Positions 40,446-48,767 of a stretch of DNA of 64,000 nt are shown one piece after another (positions within the stretch are counted from its first letter, which is position 1; every line of letters begins with the position of its first letter). Under the pieces are notes generated by a model. That model was not told the origin of the DNA and searched no databases. It was given only the letters and a program-made list of their open reading frames with translations. The position numbers and the translations under genes were made by a program. This DNA comes from Sinorhizobium garamanticum (GTDB lineage Bacteria > Pseudomonadota > Alphaproteobacteria > Rhizobiales > Rhizobiaceae): contig NZ_CP120375.1 in assembly GCF_029892065.1 (NCBI RefSeq), positions 186,001 to 250,000 on the forward strand. The letters are read 5' to 3'.

Positions 40446-41813
40446 TCATCCTTTCTTTCCCTCGAGCGCTTTCTTCCCCTCGAGGGGCGGTCCGACGATC
40501 ATCAAGGCGGGGGCAGCGGAGAGAAGCCGTCTCGCGGCCGACCGGACGTCCGCAACGGTTACGGCCTGGATTAACTGTCCCCGCCGGTCGATATAGTCAA
40601 TGTCTAGACCTTTCAGCTGGAGTTCGACCAGAGTGTCGGCGACCGCGCTCGATGAATTGAGGTTGCCGATCGTATAACCGCCGATGATATTTTTCTTCGC
40701 CGCTTCGAGCTCCTCCTCGGTGACGTCCTCGTCCACCATCCGCCTCACCTCGGCGCGAATGAGGGAGAGCGTCTCTGCGGCGCAATCGGGGCGGGTGCTC
40801 GTGTCGATGACCAGCGCCGAGGCATGGTCACTGATCTCGAGGCTAGATTCGATGCTGTAAGCGAGCCCTCGCTTCTCGCGCACCTCGTTCCAAAGCCTGG
40901 ACGTGAACGCGCCACCACCGAGGATGTGGTTCATCAGATAGGCCGCGAAGAACTGCGGGTCTTTGTAGCTGATCCCCGAATAGGCCAGGTGCAGCCGATT
41001 CTGAGGTAAATCATCGTGGACGCGAACTTCCTGCCCCAGCTTCGGCGTCGTTTCCGCCACGGGCATTAGAAAGGGATGGGCAGGTAAACCGCCGAATATA
41101 CGATCCAGGTCGCGCTTGAGCGCGCGGGCATCGATCGCCCCCGCCACTGCGATGGTAACATTGCCGCGCGCGAAAAGCCGATGGTGAAAGGCTTTCAAAT
41201 CGAAGGTCGTGAGAGCGGCTAGGGTTTGCGCGGTGCCCTCCTTGCGCCTGGAATACGGATGATCGCCATAGATCGCCTTCATCCATGCAACCTCCGCGGC
41301 CGTCTGCGGATCCTTGGCTCCCGCCATGATGCCGGAGACGATCTGAGCGCGAATGCGGTCCAGCGACGCTTGGTCGAAGCGCGGCTGCTCGATCGCCAGC
41401 CGGAGCAATTCAAAGGCCTCATCCTTCCGATCGGCAAGCACCCGCATATACCCGTAAACCGCATCGCGCCCGGCGTCGAATTTCATCTCGGCGCCAACAT
41501 CATCCAGTCGCTGCTGAAAGGCATTGCTGTCAAGATCTCCGGCCCCCTCGTTAAGCAACCCGCTCATGAGATTGGCGAGGCCTTCCTCACCCGGAAGCTC
41601 CTGCGCGCTGCCGCCCCGGAACGCGAAACGGATCGTTACGATCGGTACCGCATAATCCTCCACCAGCCAGGCCTTCATCCCGCTCGATGAGTTAACCTCT
41701 TGAATTGCCATGGCCGCCCGAGCGTGCGTCGTCGCGGCAAGGCTCAGCAATACGAGCACGACTAGCAGTGACTTGGCCGCCCCGAGCGGCGGTCTGTTGA
41801 ACATCATCATCAT
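40446..41813 (-). CDS. M16-family peptidase-like protein, non-catalytic type
   Basis: A 455-residue M16 (pitrilysin/insulinase) fold protein with an N-terminal signal or anchor ([20 protein letters not shown]). The usual HXXEH zinc motif is replaced by [13 protein letters not shown], so it should not bind zinc. The C-terminal half keeps the Arg/Tyr-type motif ([17 protein letters not shown]). It overlaps the upstream M16 gene by four bases, so the two likely form a heterodimer as in other two-subunit M16 proteases. It recalls y4wB of pNGR234a. Confidence 0.85.
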   Translation of the reverse strand: MMMMFNRPPLGAAKSLLVVLVLLSLAATTHARAAMAIQEVNSSSGMKAWLVEDYAVPIVTIRFAFRGGSAQELPGEEGLANLMSGLLNEGAGDLDSNAFQQRLDDVGAEMKFDAGRDAVYGYMRVLADRKDEAFELLRLAIEQPRFDQASLDRIRAQIVSGIMAGAKDPQTAAEVAWMKAIYGDHPYSRRKEGTAQTLAALTTFDLKAFHHRLFARGNVTIAVAGAIDARALKRDLDRIFGGLPAHPFLMPVAETTPKLGQEVRVHDDLPQNRLHLAYSGISYKDPQFFAAYLMNHILGGGAFTSRLWNEVREKRGLAYSIESSLEISDHASALVIDTSTRPDCAAETLSLIRAEVRRMVDEDVTEEELEAAKKNIIGGYTIGNLNSSSAVADTLVELQLKGLDIDYIDRRGQLIQAVTVADVRSAARRLLSAAPALMIVGPPLEGKKALEGKKG

Positions 41814-43192
41814 CGCTTTTGATCCCCCGAAAATGTGTTTGCCGGCGGCAGCAGATATCCCGCCACGGACCGGTCCGGATTAAGGTACTTCTTGGCAACC
41901 GCCTGCACCTCTCGCGCAGTTACTGCACGGACCCTCAACGGCCATACCTGCAAGTCGTACGCAGTACTGCCGGTCGCAAGCGCCTCGCCGTAGAGCTGGG
42001 CGATTTCCTGTTGGCTGTCGCGTGCGAAGATGACCGAGCGCACCAAGCGGTTCTTGGCGTTCTCGAGCTCGACGTCGGGAACCCCGGCGTCGATGATTTT
42101 CCGAACTTCAGTGTCGATGGCGTCTTCCACCGCTTGAACCTTTGCCTCGCCCAGCGGCGAGCCAAAAATTGTGAAGCTCGTCGGATCGAGCGATCTTCCC
42201 CAGAAATAGGCACCGCCCGAGGAGGCTATTCCCTGTCTCACCACCAATTCCTGATAGATCCGGCTGCGCTTTCCTCCGCCGAGAATCTCCGACAGAAGAT
42301 CGAGGGCTTCCGCTTCGCCCGGCTCGGCCGTTGCGTACGACGTGGTCACCCAAGATTTCTCGAAGCTCGCCACGGTCACACGCGGGTCGGTGAGCACGAC
42401 GGTTCGTTTGGTGTTCTGCTCCGGCTCTTGCGGCCTCACCCGCGGCGGCAGTTCGCGGCCACGCGGTACGGCCCCGTAGGTCTTCTCTGCCAGCCTGTGC
42501 ACGGTCCCGGTGTCCACATCGCCAGCCACCACGAGTATGGCGTTGTTCGGCGCGTAGTAGCGGTCGTAGAACGCTACGGCGTCCTCGCGACTGAGCCGTT
42601 CCATCTCGTGCATCCAACCGATGACCGGGATGCGGTAAGGATGGTTTTGATAGAGGGTCGCCCGCATTTCCTCCTCGAGGAGCGCCTCGGGAATGGCTTC
42701 GACACGGCCGCGCCGCTCCTCCAGAATGACATCGCGCTCCGGCACGATTACCGCGTCGGTGAGTACAAGCTGGCGCATCCGGTCAGCTTCTAATTCCATC
42801 ATCGTCCCGAGGGACTCCGGCGTGACCGTCTGGTAATAGGCGGTGTAGTCGGACGATGTGAATGCGTTCTGCTCGCCGCCAATCTCACTGACCTTTGCGC
42901 TAAACTCGCCGGCCGGGTGCTTCTTCGTGCTCTTGAACATCAGATGCTCTAAGAAATGAGCGATGCCGGATTTGCCGGGTAGCTCATCGGCATTCCCGAC
43001 CTTGTACCAGACCATTTGCGTGACGATTGGCGCCCGATGATCGGGTATGACGACCACGTGCATGCCGTTGCTCAGCATGAAATTTCCGATCTCGGACTTG
43101 CCGCGCGGTGCCTCGACGGCCGCCGCTTCCCAGGTCATGAGAGGCTGCAGCGCGATCATGCTCAGGACAAATGCCCGAATTCGCGAAACCAT
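41810..43192 (-). CDS. M16-family zinc protease, catalytic subunit
   Basis: A 460-residue periplasmic M16 peptidase. A signal peptide ([21 protein letters not shown]) precedes the domain with the inverted zinc motif HFLEH ([17 protein letters not shown]) and the downstream Glu in ELEADRM. The start MVSRIRAF at 43192 is chosen for the signal peptide; the frame stays open to 43645 and an ATG at 43462 lies just after the predicted transcription start, so an N-terminal extension is possible. It resembles y4wA of pNGR234a. The upstream NifA/sigma-54 promoter implies a role in nitrogen-fixing cells; related pairs are linked to PQQ or peptide processing, untested here. Confidence 0.85.
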   Translation of the reverse strand: MVSRIRAFVLSMIALQPLMTWEAAAVEAPRGKSEIGNFMLSNGMHVVVIPDHRAPIVTQMVWYKVGNADELPGKSGIAHFLEHLMFKSTKKHPAGEFSAKVSEIGGEQNAFTSSDYTAYYQTVTPESLGTMMELEADRMRQLVLTDAVIVPERDVILEERRGRVEAIPEALLEEEMRATLYQNHPYRIPVIGWMHEMERLSREDAVAFYDRYYAPNNAILVVAGDVDTGTVHRLAEKTYGAVPRGRELPPRVRPQEPEQNTKRTVVLTDPRVTVASFEKSWVTTSYATAEPGEAEALDLLSEILGGGKRSRIYQELVVRQGIASSGGAYFWGRSLDPTSFTIFGSPLGEAKVQAVEDAIDTEVRKIIDAGVPDVELENAKNRLVRSVIFARDSQQEIAQLYGEALATGSTAYDLQVWPLRVRAVTAREVQAVAKKYLNPDRSVAGYLLPPANTFSGDQKR

Positions 43193-43492
43193 CCTAGCAT
43201 GGGTCACCGGGCGCCCTCCCCCAGTCGCCGCGGCCGTGCGCGCTCTGCGGGCTCCCAGGAAATCGTCGGTTTGAAGCGAATGTGAGAGTTGGCGTTCGCG
43301 CGAGGACAACCGACGCAAAAGTGCCTGCTCAGCCTCGGCCGGATTATTCCTTGGCGAGTACGGCCTCTTCATTCTTCTGCATATGGAACATTCTGCTGTA
43401 GAATAAGCGGACGCAGACCCCGCTAGAAAGAACTTTGCTGACATTCGACATCTCCGCGCCATTATGGTGGTCCCTGTGGCAAATGACTCAAT

Positions 43493-43507
43493 GCAACATG
43501 CGTGCCA
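43493..43507 (-). promoter_or_regulatory. Sigma-54 promoter for the M16 protease pair
   Basis: On the minus strand TGGCACGCATGTTGC is a perfect TGGCAC-N5-TTGC. Predicted start near 43481. Confidence 0.9.
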
Positions 43508-43551
43508 GAGGAAAACTCTTTTAAATACAACGTGATCGATGAAACCAGCTG

Positions 43552-43584
43552 TGTCGCATGTCCAACATTGTCGTTCATGGGACA
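43552..43584 (-). promoter_or_regulatory. Two tandem NifA upstream activator sites
   Basis: TGTCGCATGTCCAACA (43552-43567) and TGTCGTTCATGGGACA (43569-43584) both fit TGT-N10-ACA and lie 44 bases upstream of the sigma-54 element. Confidence 0.85.
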
Positions 43585-43589
43585 ATGCT

Positions 43590-44040
43590 AAGCGACATAG
43601 ACCCGTCACACTCCCGTTGCCAAAGCAGGGCAGTCGACCATTCACGAGATGATGCGCCTACGGGCCCTAGTTTGGTCGCGTAAACGCTCACATTCATCGG
43701 CTCCGCCGTGGGTGTATTTGTGAATGCGTGCGGGCACCTACCCGCGTAGCGCCTGTGAGGTCAAGAAGTAACCCGACGATGAGCAGACATAAAAGCCCAG
43801 CGTGATCAAGGCCTGCTTTCCGCCGGCAAAAGCACTCTTAAGGCGCAGTGAAACAGGTCGGCATCACGGAACGTCCGAGGACCTCGTTGCGCTCGAAGAG
43901 GATTACGAGCATCTTCGTGAGCTGAGGGCCGATCGGTTGCGAGCGACTGGGATCGATCTAATACATCCCATACATGAGGTTGCTGCTCCCCTCGGCGGAT
44001 GAGACATCTGCCCTGGTTTGTCGAAGACCTAAGGAGAGCA
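43590..44040. other. Intergenic stretch upstream of IS110 relic
   Basis: No supportable gene; the last part is probably the left flank of the IS110 element. Confidence 0.4.
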
Positions 44041-44043
44041 GCG

Positions 44044-44340
44044 ATGGAATATTACGTTGGCTTGGACGTCAGTCTCAAGAGCACGCACATCTGCATTATG
44101 GACCACGATCGGCAGGTGGTGTGGCGCGGGAGCGCGGATGCGCAGGCGCTTGCCGAGATGCTGGCAAGCGGCTGGTATTCGGCGGTGCATGTGAAGACCA
44201 TGGAAAGCCATCGGTTGAAGGCATTGCTCGGAGCGCGTGAGCAACTGGCCAATGTGAAGCGCCAGCTTTACAGGCAGGTCCGTGGGCTCCTGCGTCCGTT
44301 TGGCATCAAGATCTCGGCAGAGCGCACCGCGACGGACAAG
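44044..44340 (+). pseudogene. Internally deleted IS110-family transposase
   Basis: MEYYVGLDVSLKSTHICIMD is a typical IS110 N-terminus. After residue ~35 (LAEML) it jumps in frame to ASGWYSAVHVKTMESHRLKAL, skipping the segment with the catalytic Glu and Asp pair, then stops resembling the family after LLRPFGIKIS. The C-terminal half is absent. Confidence 0.85.
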
Positions 44341-44348
44341 GGGGACGC

Positions 44349-44643
44349 ATGTGCAATCGGTGTCGGATCGAGGTCGAGTTTGACCAGCTGTGGCACGCGG
44401 GCAGGCCGCACGGCGACATGACCAACCGTGCGAACTCGACGACCGAGGTGTTTCCCGACAAACCCGGGCCTCTCATCCGCAACACGGTCGGAGGCGAACG
44501 CGAGCTGGTAAATCCCACCTGGGTGATGCCGTCGCCGCCATTCGTCAGAGGGCAAACCGGATTACGCGTCACCAACATTCGCAACGTAATCACCGCACTG
44601 GCGGCGCTGGCTGACGCCGCAATACCGCTGCGTTGTGCCTTAG
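44349..44643 (+). pseudogene. SRAP (YedK/HMCES)-type protein fragment
   Basis: MCNRCRIEVEFDQL carries the N-terminal Cys2 of SRAP abasic-site crosslinking proteins; FPDKPGPLIRNTVGGEREL and NPTWVMPSPPFVRG match the family's conserved segments, then VTNIRNV. A frameshift near 44590 moves the continuation PHWRRWLTPQYRCVVP into another frame, ending at TAG. An internal segment and the C-terminal half are missing. Confidence 0.75.
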
Positions 44644-44785
44644 ACGGCGCTCTGTGAATACGAAGATACGAGCCCTGGAAGGTCCGCGTCCGAACCCGCC
44701 TCGGCCCAATACATCACATAGGCGACAAGCTGCTTGTCGCCGGCGCGATCTTCGCGGGAGAAAGAACCCTTCAAGCTTTTGAACT

Positions 44786-44799
44786 TTGATCGAGATCAA
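44786..44799 (+). promoter_or_regulatory. Anaerobox/FixK-type site upstream of effector gene
   Basis: TTGATCGAGATCAA is a perfect TTGAT-N4-ATCAA. Its centre is 88 bases upstream of the ATG at 44881; activation from position -41.5 would start transcription near 44834, leaving a leader of about 47 bases. Confidence 0.7.
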
Positions 44800-44880
44800 A
44801 GCGGTCCTGTTCGAACTAGAACCTGATGCCCGAATGATATTTTTCTTCGAAATCATGGGCATTAATTGGGGACCAGTGAG

Positions 44881-46599
44881 ATGCGAATTGGGAATAGGCA
44901 CCTTGAAAGCTTTTCGGCACTACGGATCGTTGACAGACCGGGAGGGGCCTTGAGGACAATGACTGCGCGCCACGAAGCGGTTAACTCACCTGCTGCACTT
45001 CGTACCCTGAGTACGGCAACCCCACCTGCGAGGAACCCTGCACAACTAAAGACTGGGGGTGCAGAGCAAGGAGGCGAAGGGGCAACGAATAGCAGAACGG
45101 GAGGCGAGTCAAGCCTTTCCGCGCGCGTGTTGAAGTACGGCTTGTCCCTAGCCGCTGCGGGCTACGCCTACGATAAGATCGCCAACGACTTTCCCCTGTC
45201 CACCACATCGCTGCATGACGGAAAAAAAGGATTCACCTCGAGTGAGCGGCTCAGGAGGGCTCAGGGCAGCGCACGGGAATTTCACACGCGGTATCATGCG
45301 GCCGACGCTGAAACCCAGCGTCTAAATAAGCGGCCGCTCAATCCAATTCGTACCTGCGGCGATAACCAATTTGTCACCATGATTGACTACCGGGCAGCGA
45401 CGCGTGTTCACGTTGCACGGCTGGTGGACTGTGCTGAGGCGCGCCGGTCGCTCATTCTGAATCTGAGTTGCATGAAGGGTCATCTCGTGAAGAACGAGTG
45501 CGTGGCCAAGTATAGACCGCCTCAGGTCCCGAAAGATTTCGACCTAACGAAGAGCCCAATGTATGATGAGAAGAACAAGTACGCGCTGACGGGGGTCTTC
45601 GACGAGCAGACCGGCGCCTACAGCTGCACGTCAAGGTCGATTACTCACCCCTTCATTAACAAAGGCGTGCAGCACTTCAGGAACTTGCGGAGCGAGAAGG
45701 GCTTAACGTTCAAAGGATGCGTCGAGAAGCTCGAACCGCTCCTCGACGATAAGACCTTCGGTCTCAGCGAAGAGGCGCAGTTTGCGGCCGGCCAGACCAT
45801 TCTAAATTTCAGACAGGTATATGCTGCTGAGGCGCACTGGGGACATGCTGAGAACGTTGTGATGAAGACCCTGATCGAGCATGGTTTGCTCTCTAAGGCG
45901 GAAACCGAAAAGCTCGATGCGACGCTAATGTTCGAGGATCCACAAAAGAACAAGCTGAAGCGCAATGCCAGTTTGGTGGGGCCGTGGCTGCACAGCCTCG
46001 ACACCCGGCTTCAGGAAATGCGATCAGGTTATGATCCCGAGGTACTTGAGGATCTGAACCACCGGGAGATCGCAGGCCTGAAGAACCTGCCCATCGCTCA
46101 CTTCAAATTGAATGAGAAGGGCGACGGATTCGAAGATTGTTCTGGACTTGGTGACTCATTCACATGCGCAAATGGCGTCGCCTGCATCAACCACGCGCGT
46201 TTGATGAGTGGTCAGCCACGTCTCTCAAAGAAGGAGGTCATAGTGATCGTAGCGTGCCTCAACGCTGTGTACGACGACACGAGCTCAATTCGGCATACAC
46301 TCCATGAGGTAGCGCGTGGCTGTTTTGTGGGCGCTGGATATACGATCGAGGATGCGGATGCGTTCTACCGCGATGTCTGCCAAAAAGCGGCGGAAGAGTA
46401 TTATGGCGGCAGGAATCTGCCGGACCTGTTGCAAGGAAATCCGCCTGATGCAAGCCCTGTAGTAGGAAGCGGCCTTGGGGACAACCGGGACCTGCGAGGA
46501 TCGCGTGACGATGCACTTGAGAGATTGCGAATCGCCAATCAAATGGAGAGACTCTGTGGTCCCAATTTTGCAAGGACGTCAGGACTGAGGGACAAATGA
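44881..46599 (+). CDS. HopG1/XopAG/AvrGf1-family type III effector
   Basis: A 572-residue protein I recognise as the HopG1/XopAG family of plant-targeted T3SS effectors. Shared blocks include LSTTSLHDGKKGFTSSERL (about 110), NQFVTMIDYRAAT (about 160), SRSITHPFINKG (about 250), FEDCSGLGDSFTCANG (about 420) and CLNAVYDDTSSIRHTLHEVA (about 455) followed by RGCFVGAGYTIEDAD. It keeps the CLNA motif and a GPxL motif (VGPWL), the latter linked to host cyclophilin binding in AvrGf-type effectors. The first ~95 residues are polar, Ser/Thr/Ala/Pro rich with few acidic residues, as in T3 secretion signals. TTG 44866 is an alternative start. It is about 2 kb from the T3SS end and has an anaerobox upstream. 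Confidence 0.85.
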   Translation: MRIGNRHLESFSALRIVDRPGGALRTMTARHEAVNSPAALRTLSTATPPARNPAQLKTGGAEQGGEGATNSRTGGESSLSARVLKYGLSLAAAGYAYDKIANDFPLSTTSLHDGKKGFTSSERLRRAQGSAREFHTRYHAADAETQRLNKRPLNPIRTCGDNQFVTMIDYRAATRVHVARLVDCAEARRSLILNLSCMKGHLVKNECVAKYRPPQVPKDFDLTKSPMYDEKNKYALTGVFDEQTGAYSCTSRSITHPFINKGVQHFRNLRSEKGLTFKGCVEKLEPLLDDKTFGLSEEAQFAAGQTILNFRQVYAAEAHWGHAENVVMKTLIEHGLLSKAETEKLDATLMFEDPQKNKLKRNASLVGPWLHSLDTRLQEMRSGYDPEVLEDLNHREIAGLKNLPIAHFKLNEKGDGFEDCSGLGDSFTCANGVACINHARLMSGQPRLSKKEVIVIVACLNAVYDDTSSIRHTLHEVARGCFVGAGYTIEDADAFYRDVCQKAAEEYYGGRNLPDLLQGNPPDASPVVGSGLGDNRDLRGSRDDALERLRIANQMERLCGPNFARTSGLRDK

Positions 46600-46619
46600 C
46601 GCAAAAAAACTTCGACAAT

Positions 46620-46740
46620 TAGCGGGCTTTCTCTAACGTCGCCTCAGCGGGTCGCGCGAAAAACCGGCAGCTGACATCGAGGTAGCGCAGCCCGCGCGGC
46701 TATCCGCGGAACTCGCGCCTCAGCGGCTTTCTCTGCCCCG
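46620..46740. other. Short gap after effector gene
   Basis: Nothing recognised. Confidence 0.3.
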
Positions 46741-46764
46741 ACGCCAGTGGTGCCACCTCGCTAT

Positions 46765-47060
46765 TCGACACCAAATCGTTCGAGTATCTTCTCGAGCCGA
46801 AGGTTCTGTGCACGAAGCTGTTCGCCAACAACCTCTTGAGACGCTTGTTGTCTGCGTCAAGGCGGCAAGCTCGTCGTGGGAGATCGGATTGTCAACAGTC
46901 CCGGTCTGCGCCTTTCGATCCTCGTTCGCAAGCTTAGGGACATGCACGATCGTTTGGGCGTGCTTGGCGCGCTTTCGAGGAGTGCCGATTGATTTCGTTT
47001 GACGCTGCCATGCCGTGTCGCTCTCCAGTACTTACACTGCCGCTTCGGCCGCATGATCGG
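46765..47060 (-). pseudogene. SyrB-like regulator relic
   Basis: In three minus-strand frames pieces of one SyrB-like C-terminus appear in order: PISHDELAAL, then DADNKRLKRLL, then GEQLRAQNLRLEKILERFGVE and a stop. These match the pattern of SyrB (DELADLVQLEEENQRLRKLL...). Upstream HVPKLANEDRKAQTGTVDN may belong to it. Two frameshifts show it is broken. Confidence 0.5.
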
Positions 47061-47525
47061 CCTTATGGTGGTTCCAAATTTCGACCTCTGCGCCGTTCAC
47101 AAGTGGTATCGTTGCTGGTGCAACGTCGACGTCGTCGATTCGTCCGTCGACAGTGTCTGCATTGATCGGAAAGCCTTGAGATCTGTGTCTTCCCCAGATG
47201 AGTTCGTTTGGGTTTTGGCTTTTTGTCGCCCCGACTTGAATTCGACAACGAACCTCCGTTGTGGCGTCTTCATCTACTTGCGATCCCAAGCAACCGAAAA
47301 AAAGCAACACCGAGCGGCGCCGCTGCATTCCTGCTGGCGCACCAATACAGCCCCTCCTCGCGCGCTTCAACTGCTCGCCAACGTCGCGTCTGCACGCCTT
47401 CACCCGGCAAGAGCGGAGAACAGCAGGGCTTCGTTTGCCGCGACGATGCCATTGGGGAGCCAATATAGCTTTCTGGCGTAACACGGAGGCCGCCGAAGAA
47501 CGCCCGGCGTATTCCCGGTCATTGG
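47061..47525. other. Intergenic stretch between SyrB-like relic and syrB
   Basis: No intact gene; minus-strand fragments may be further parts of the relic. Confidence 0.35.
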
Positions 47526-47984
47526 TTAGTCGAGACCGAGCCTCTTGCGCAGTTCAGCATTTTCCGCTCGCAGTTTCTCCGCCAGTAGTTTGCGGAGCCG
47601 CTGGTTTTCCTCTTCGAGCTGGACAAGATCTGCCAACTCATCGCCGGCCGGGTGGGGCTTGGCGCCCTTAGTGTCCTTTTGCTCGACAGCCTTCGCGGCA
47701 TCTTTCCAATGATAGTAGGCTTGCTCTGATATGCCGGCGCTCTTGATAGCATCCTTGAGGGTGTTGCCTTCGATGACTTGCGTCTCGATCAGCTTCAGCT
47801 TCTCGCTCTTTTCTTGCTCGGTATACGCCCTGCGTTTAGCCGCCGGTGTCTTTGATTGAGCTGGTTCGGAAGCCGCCTTCTGCGGCCTTGGCGACCTCCG
47901 CTTCTTAGCCGTTGGTACTTTCACTTCTGCGTCAGTCGCTGCAGTTGTCGCAGCAACTGGTCCCGCATTACTCTCGTCAGCCAT
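47526..47984 (-). CDS. syrB: SyrB transcriptional repressor
   Basis: A 152-residue regulator of the SyrB family, which in S. meliloti lowers syrM expression and so affects nod and exopolysaccharide genes. It begins MADESNAGPVAATTAATDAE; a basic, Pro-rich region (KKRRSPRPQKAA) is followed by a helix-turn-helix-like segment (TLKDAIKSAGISEQAYYHWKDA) and a leucine-rich coiled coil (LVQLEEENQRLRKLLAEKLRAE). Full length and intact. Confidence 0.9.
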   Translation of the reverse strand: MADESNAGPVAATTAATDAEVKVPTAKKRRSPRPQKAASEPAQSKTPAAKRRAYTEQEKSEKLKLIETQVIEGNTLKDAIKSAGISEQAYYHWKDAAKAVEQKDTKGAKPHPAGDELADLVQLEEENQRLRKLLAEKLRAENAELRKRLGLD

Positions 47985-47989
47985 CAGTG

Positions 47990-48767
47990 ATTCCCTCCTT
48001 TAGCCATCGCCTGTTTTCGGCTGAGTGCTCCACAGAGTCAACACAACCATGCTTTAACGATCGTTGATGTTTGGCTTGTGCGTGGAGCCTGGCGATCGAC
48101 AGTGAAAGGGTCCAGCTCTCACCCGAAATCTTCAATGCCTGGCCAGCCATCATTTGGGGCCTATCATCCCAACAATAGATTTGTTCTGTTCGCTTCTCGA
48201 AAGCTAACCATCCCAGTCATGGAATCATGAGGCTCTGGAGGACGACGCTGGCCTGACAGCGATGACCGGTCGGAAAGAGGGTACGATAATGCGACGAGTT
48301 GCGCACTTCTGCTGGCGCCCCGGTGCGTCATAGCCACCGTGACCTGTCCACCTAGGAGATGAAGTGCCGACTCTGCTCGTTGACCATCATGCGGATCTTA
48401 CCCGCGCCGTGCGAGTTACGCTCGGGGATAGCGGTTTCGCCGTTGATGTAGTTGGTACACTGGAATAGGCCTCGAGTGCATTTTGTTGCGCGAGCTATGA
48501 AATTCTTCTGCTGGAGCTGGCTCTGCCAGATGGCGATGGAGCCTATTCCGCTCACGTTGGTGCTGTCGAATCTTCCGTTTAGCAAACTCGAATAGGAACG
48601 CTGGACGGTAGGTAGCGAGGGGTGGCCAATCGCACCCGAAAACACCGAAGCTTGACCTGAAAAAACCCAACCCAAACATCAACGAGACCCAGGGATCACA
48701 CCGAAGACTGGCCGGCTTCAAATCCCCCACAAAGGCTTCATGCAAGACCTTCACTGCAGCAGGGGCT
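47990..48767. other. Gap between syrB and otsA-like gene
   Basis: It holds the tts-box-like element at 48188 and two overlapping minus-strand frames (48352-48675, 48416-48775) that I cannot assign to any family. No plus-strand gene of more than about 30 residues follows the box. Confidence 0.4.
48188..48216 (+). promoter_or_regulatory. tts-box-like element (TtsI site)
   Basis: GTTCGCTTCTCGAAAGCT followed by AACC matches the tts-box consensus GTCAGCTTnTCGAAAGCT at 15 of 17 defined positions, including the whole GCTTnTCGAAAGCT core. It points rightward, where no intact plus-strand gene follows. Confidence 0.6.

Noticed and set aside
44765..44800. Possible degenerate tts box TCAAGCTTTTGAACTTT near the effector
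   Set aside because: Needs an inserted base and loses TCGAAAGCT; the perfect anaerobox in the same place explains the sequence better.
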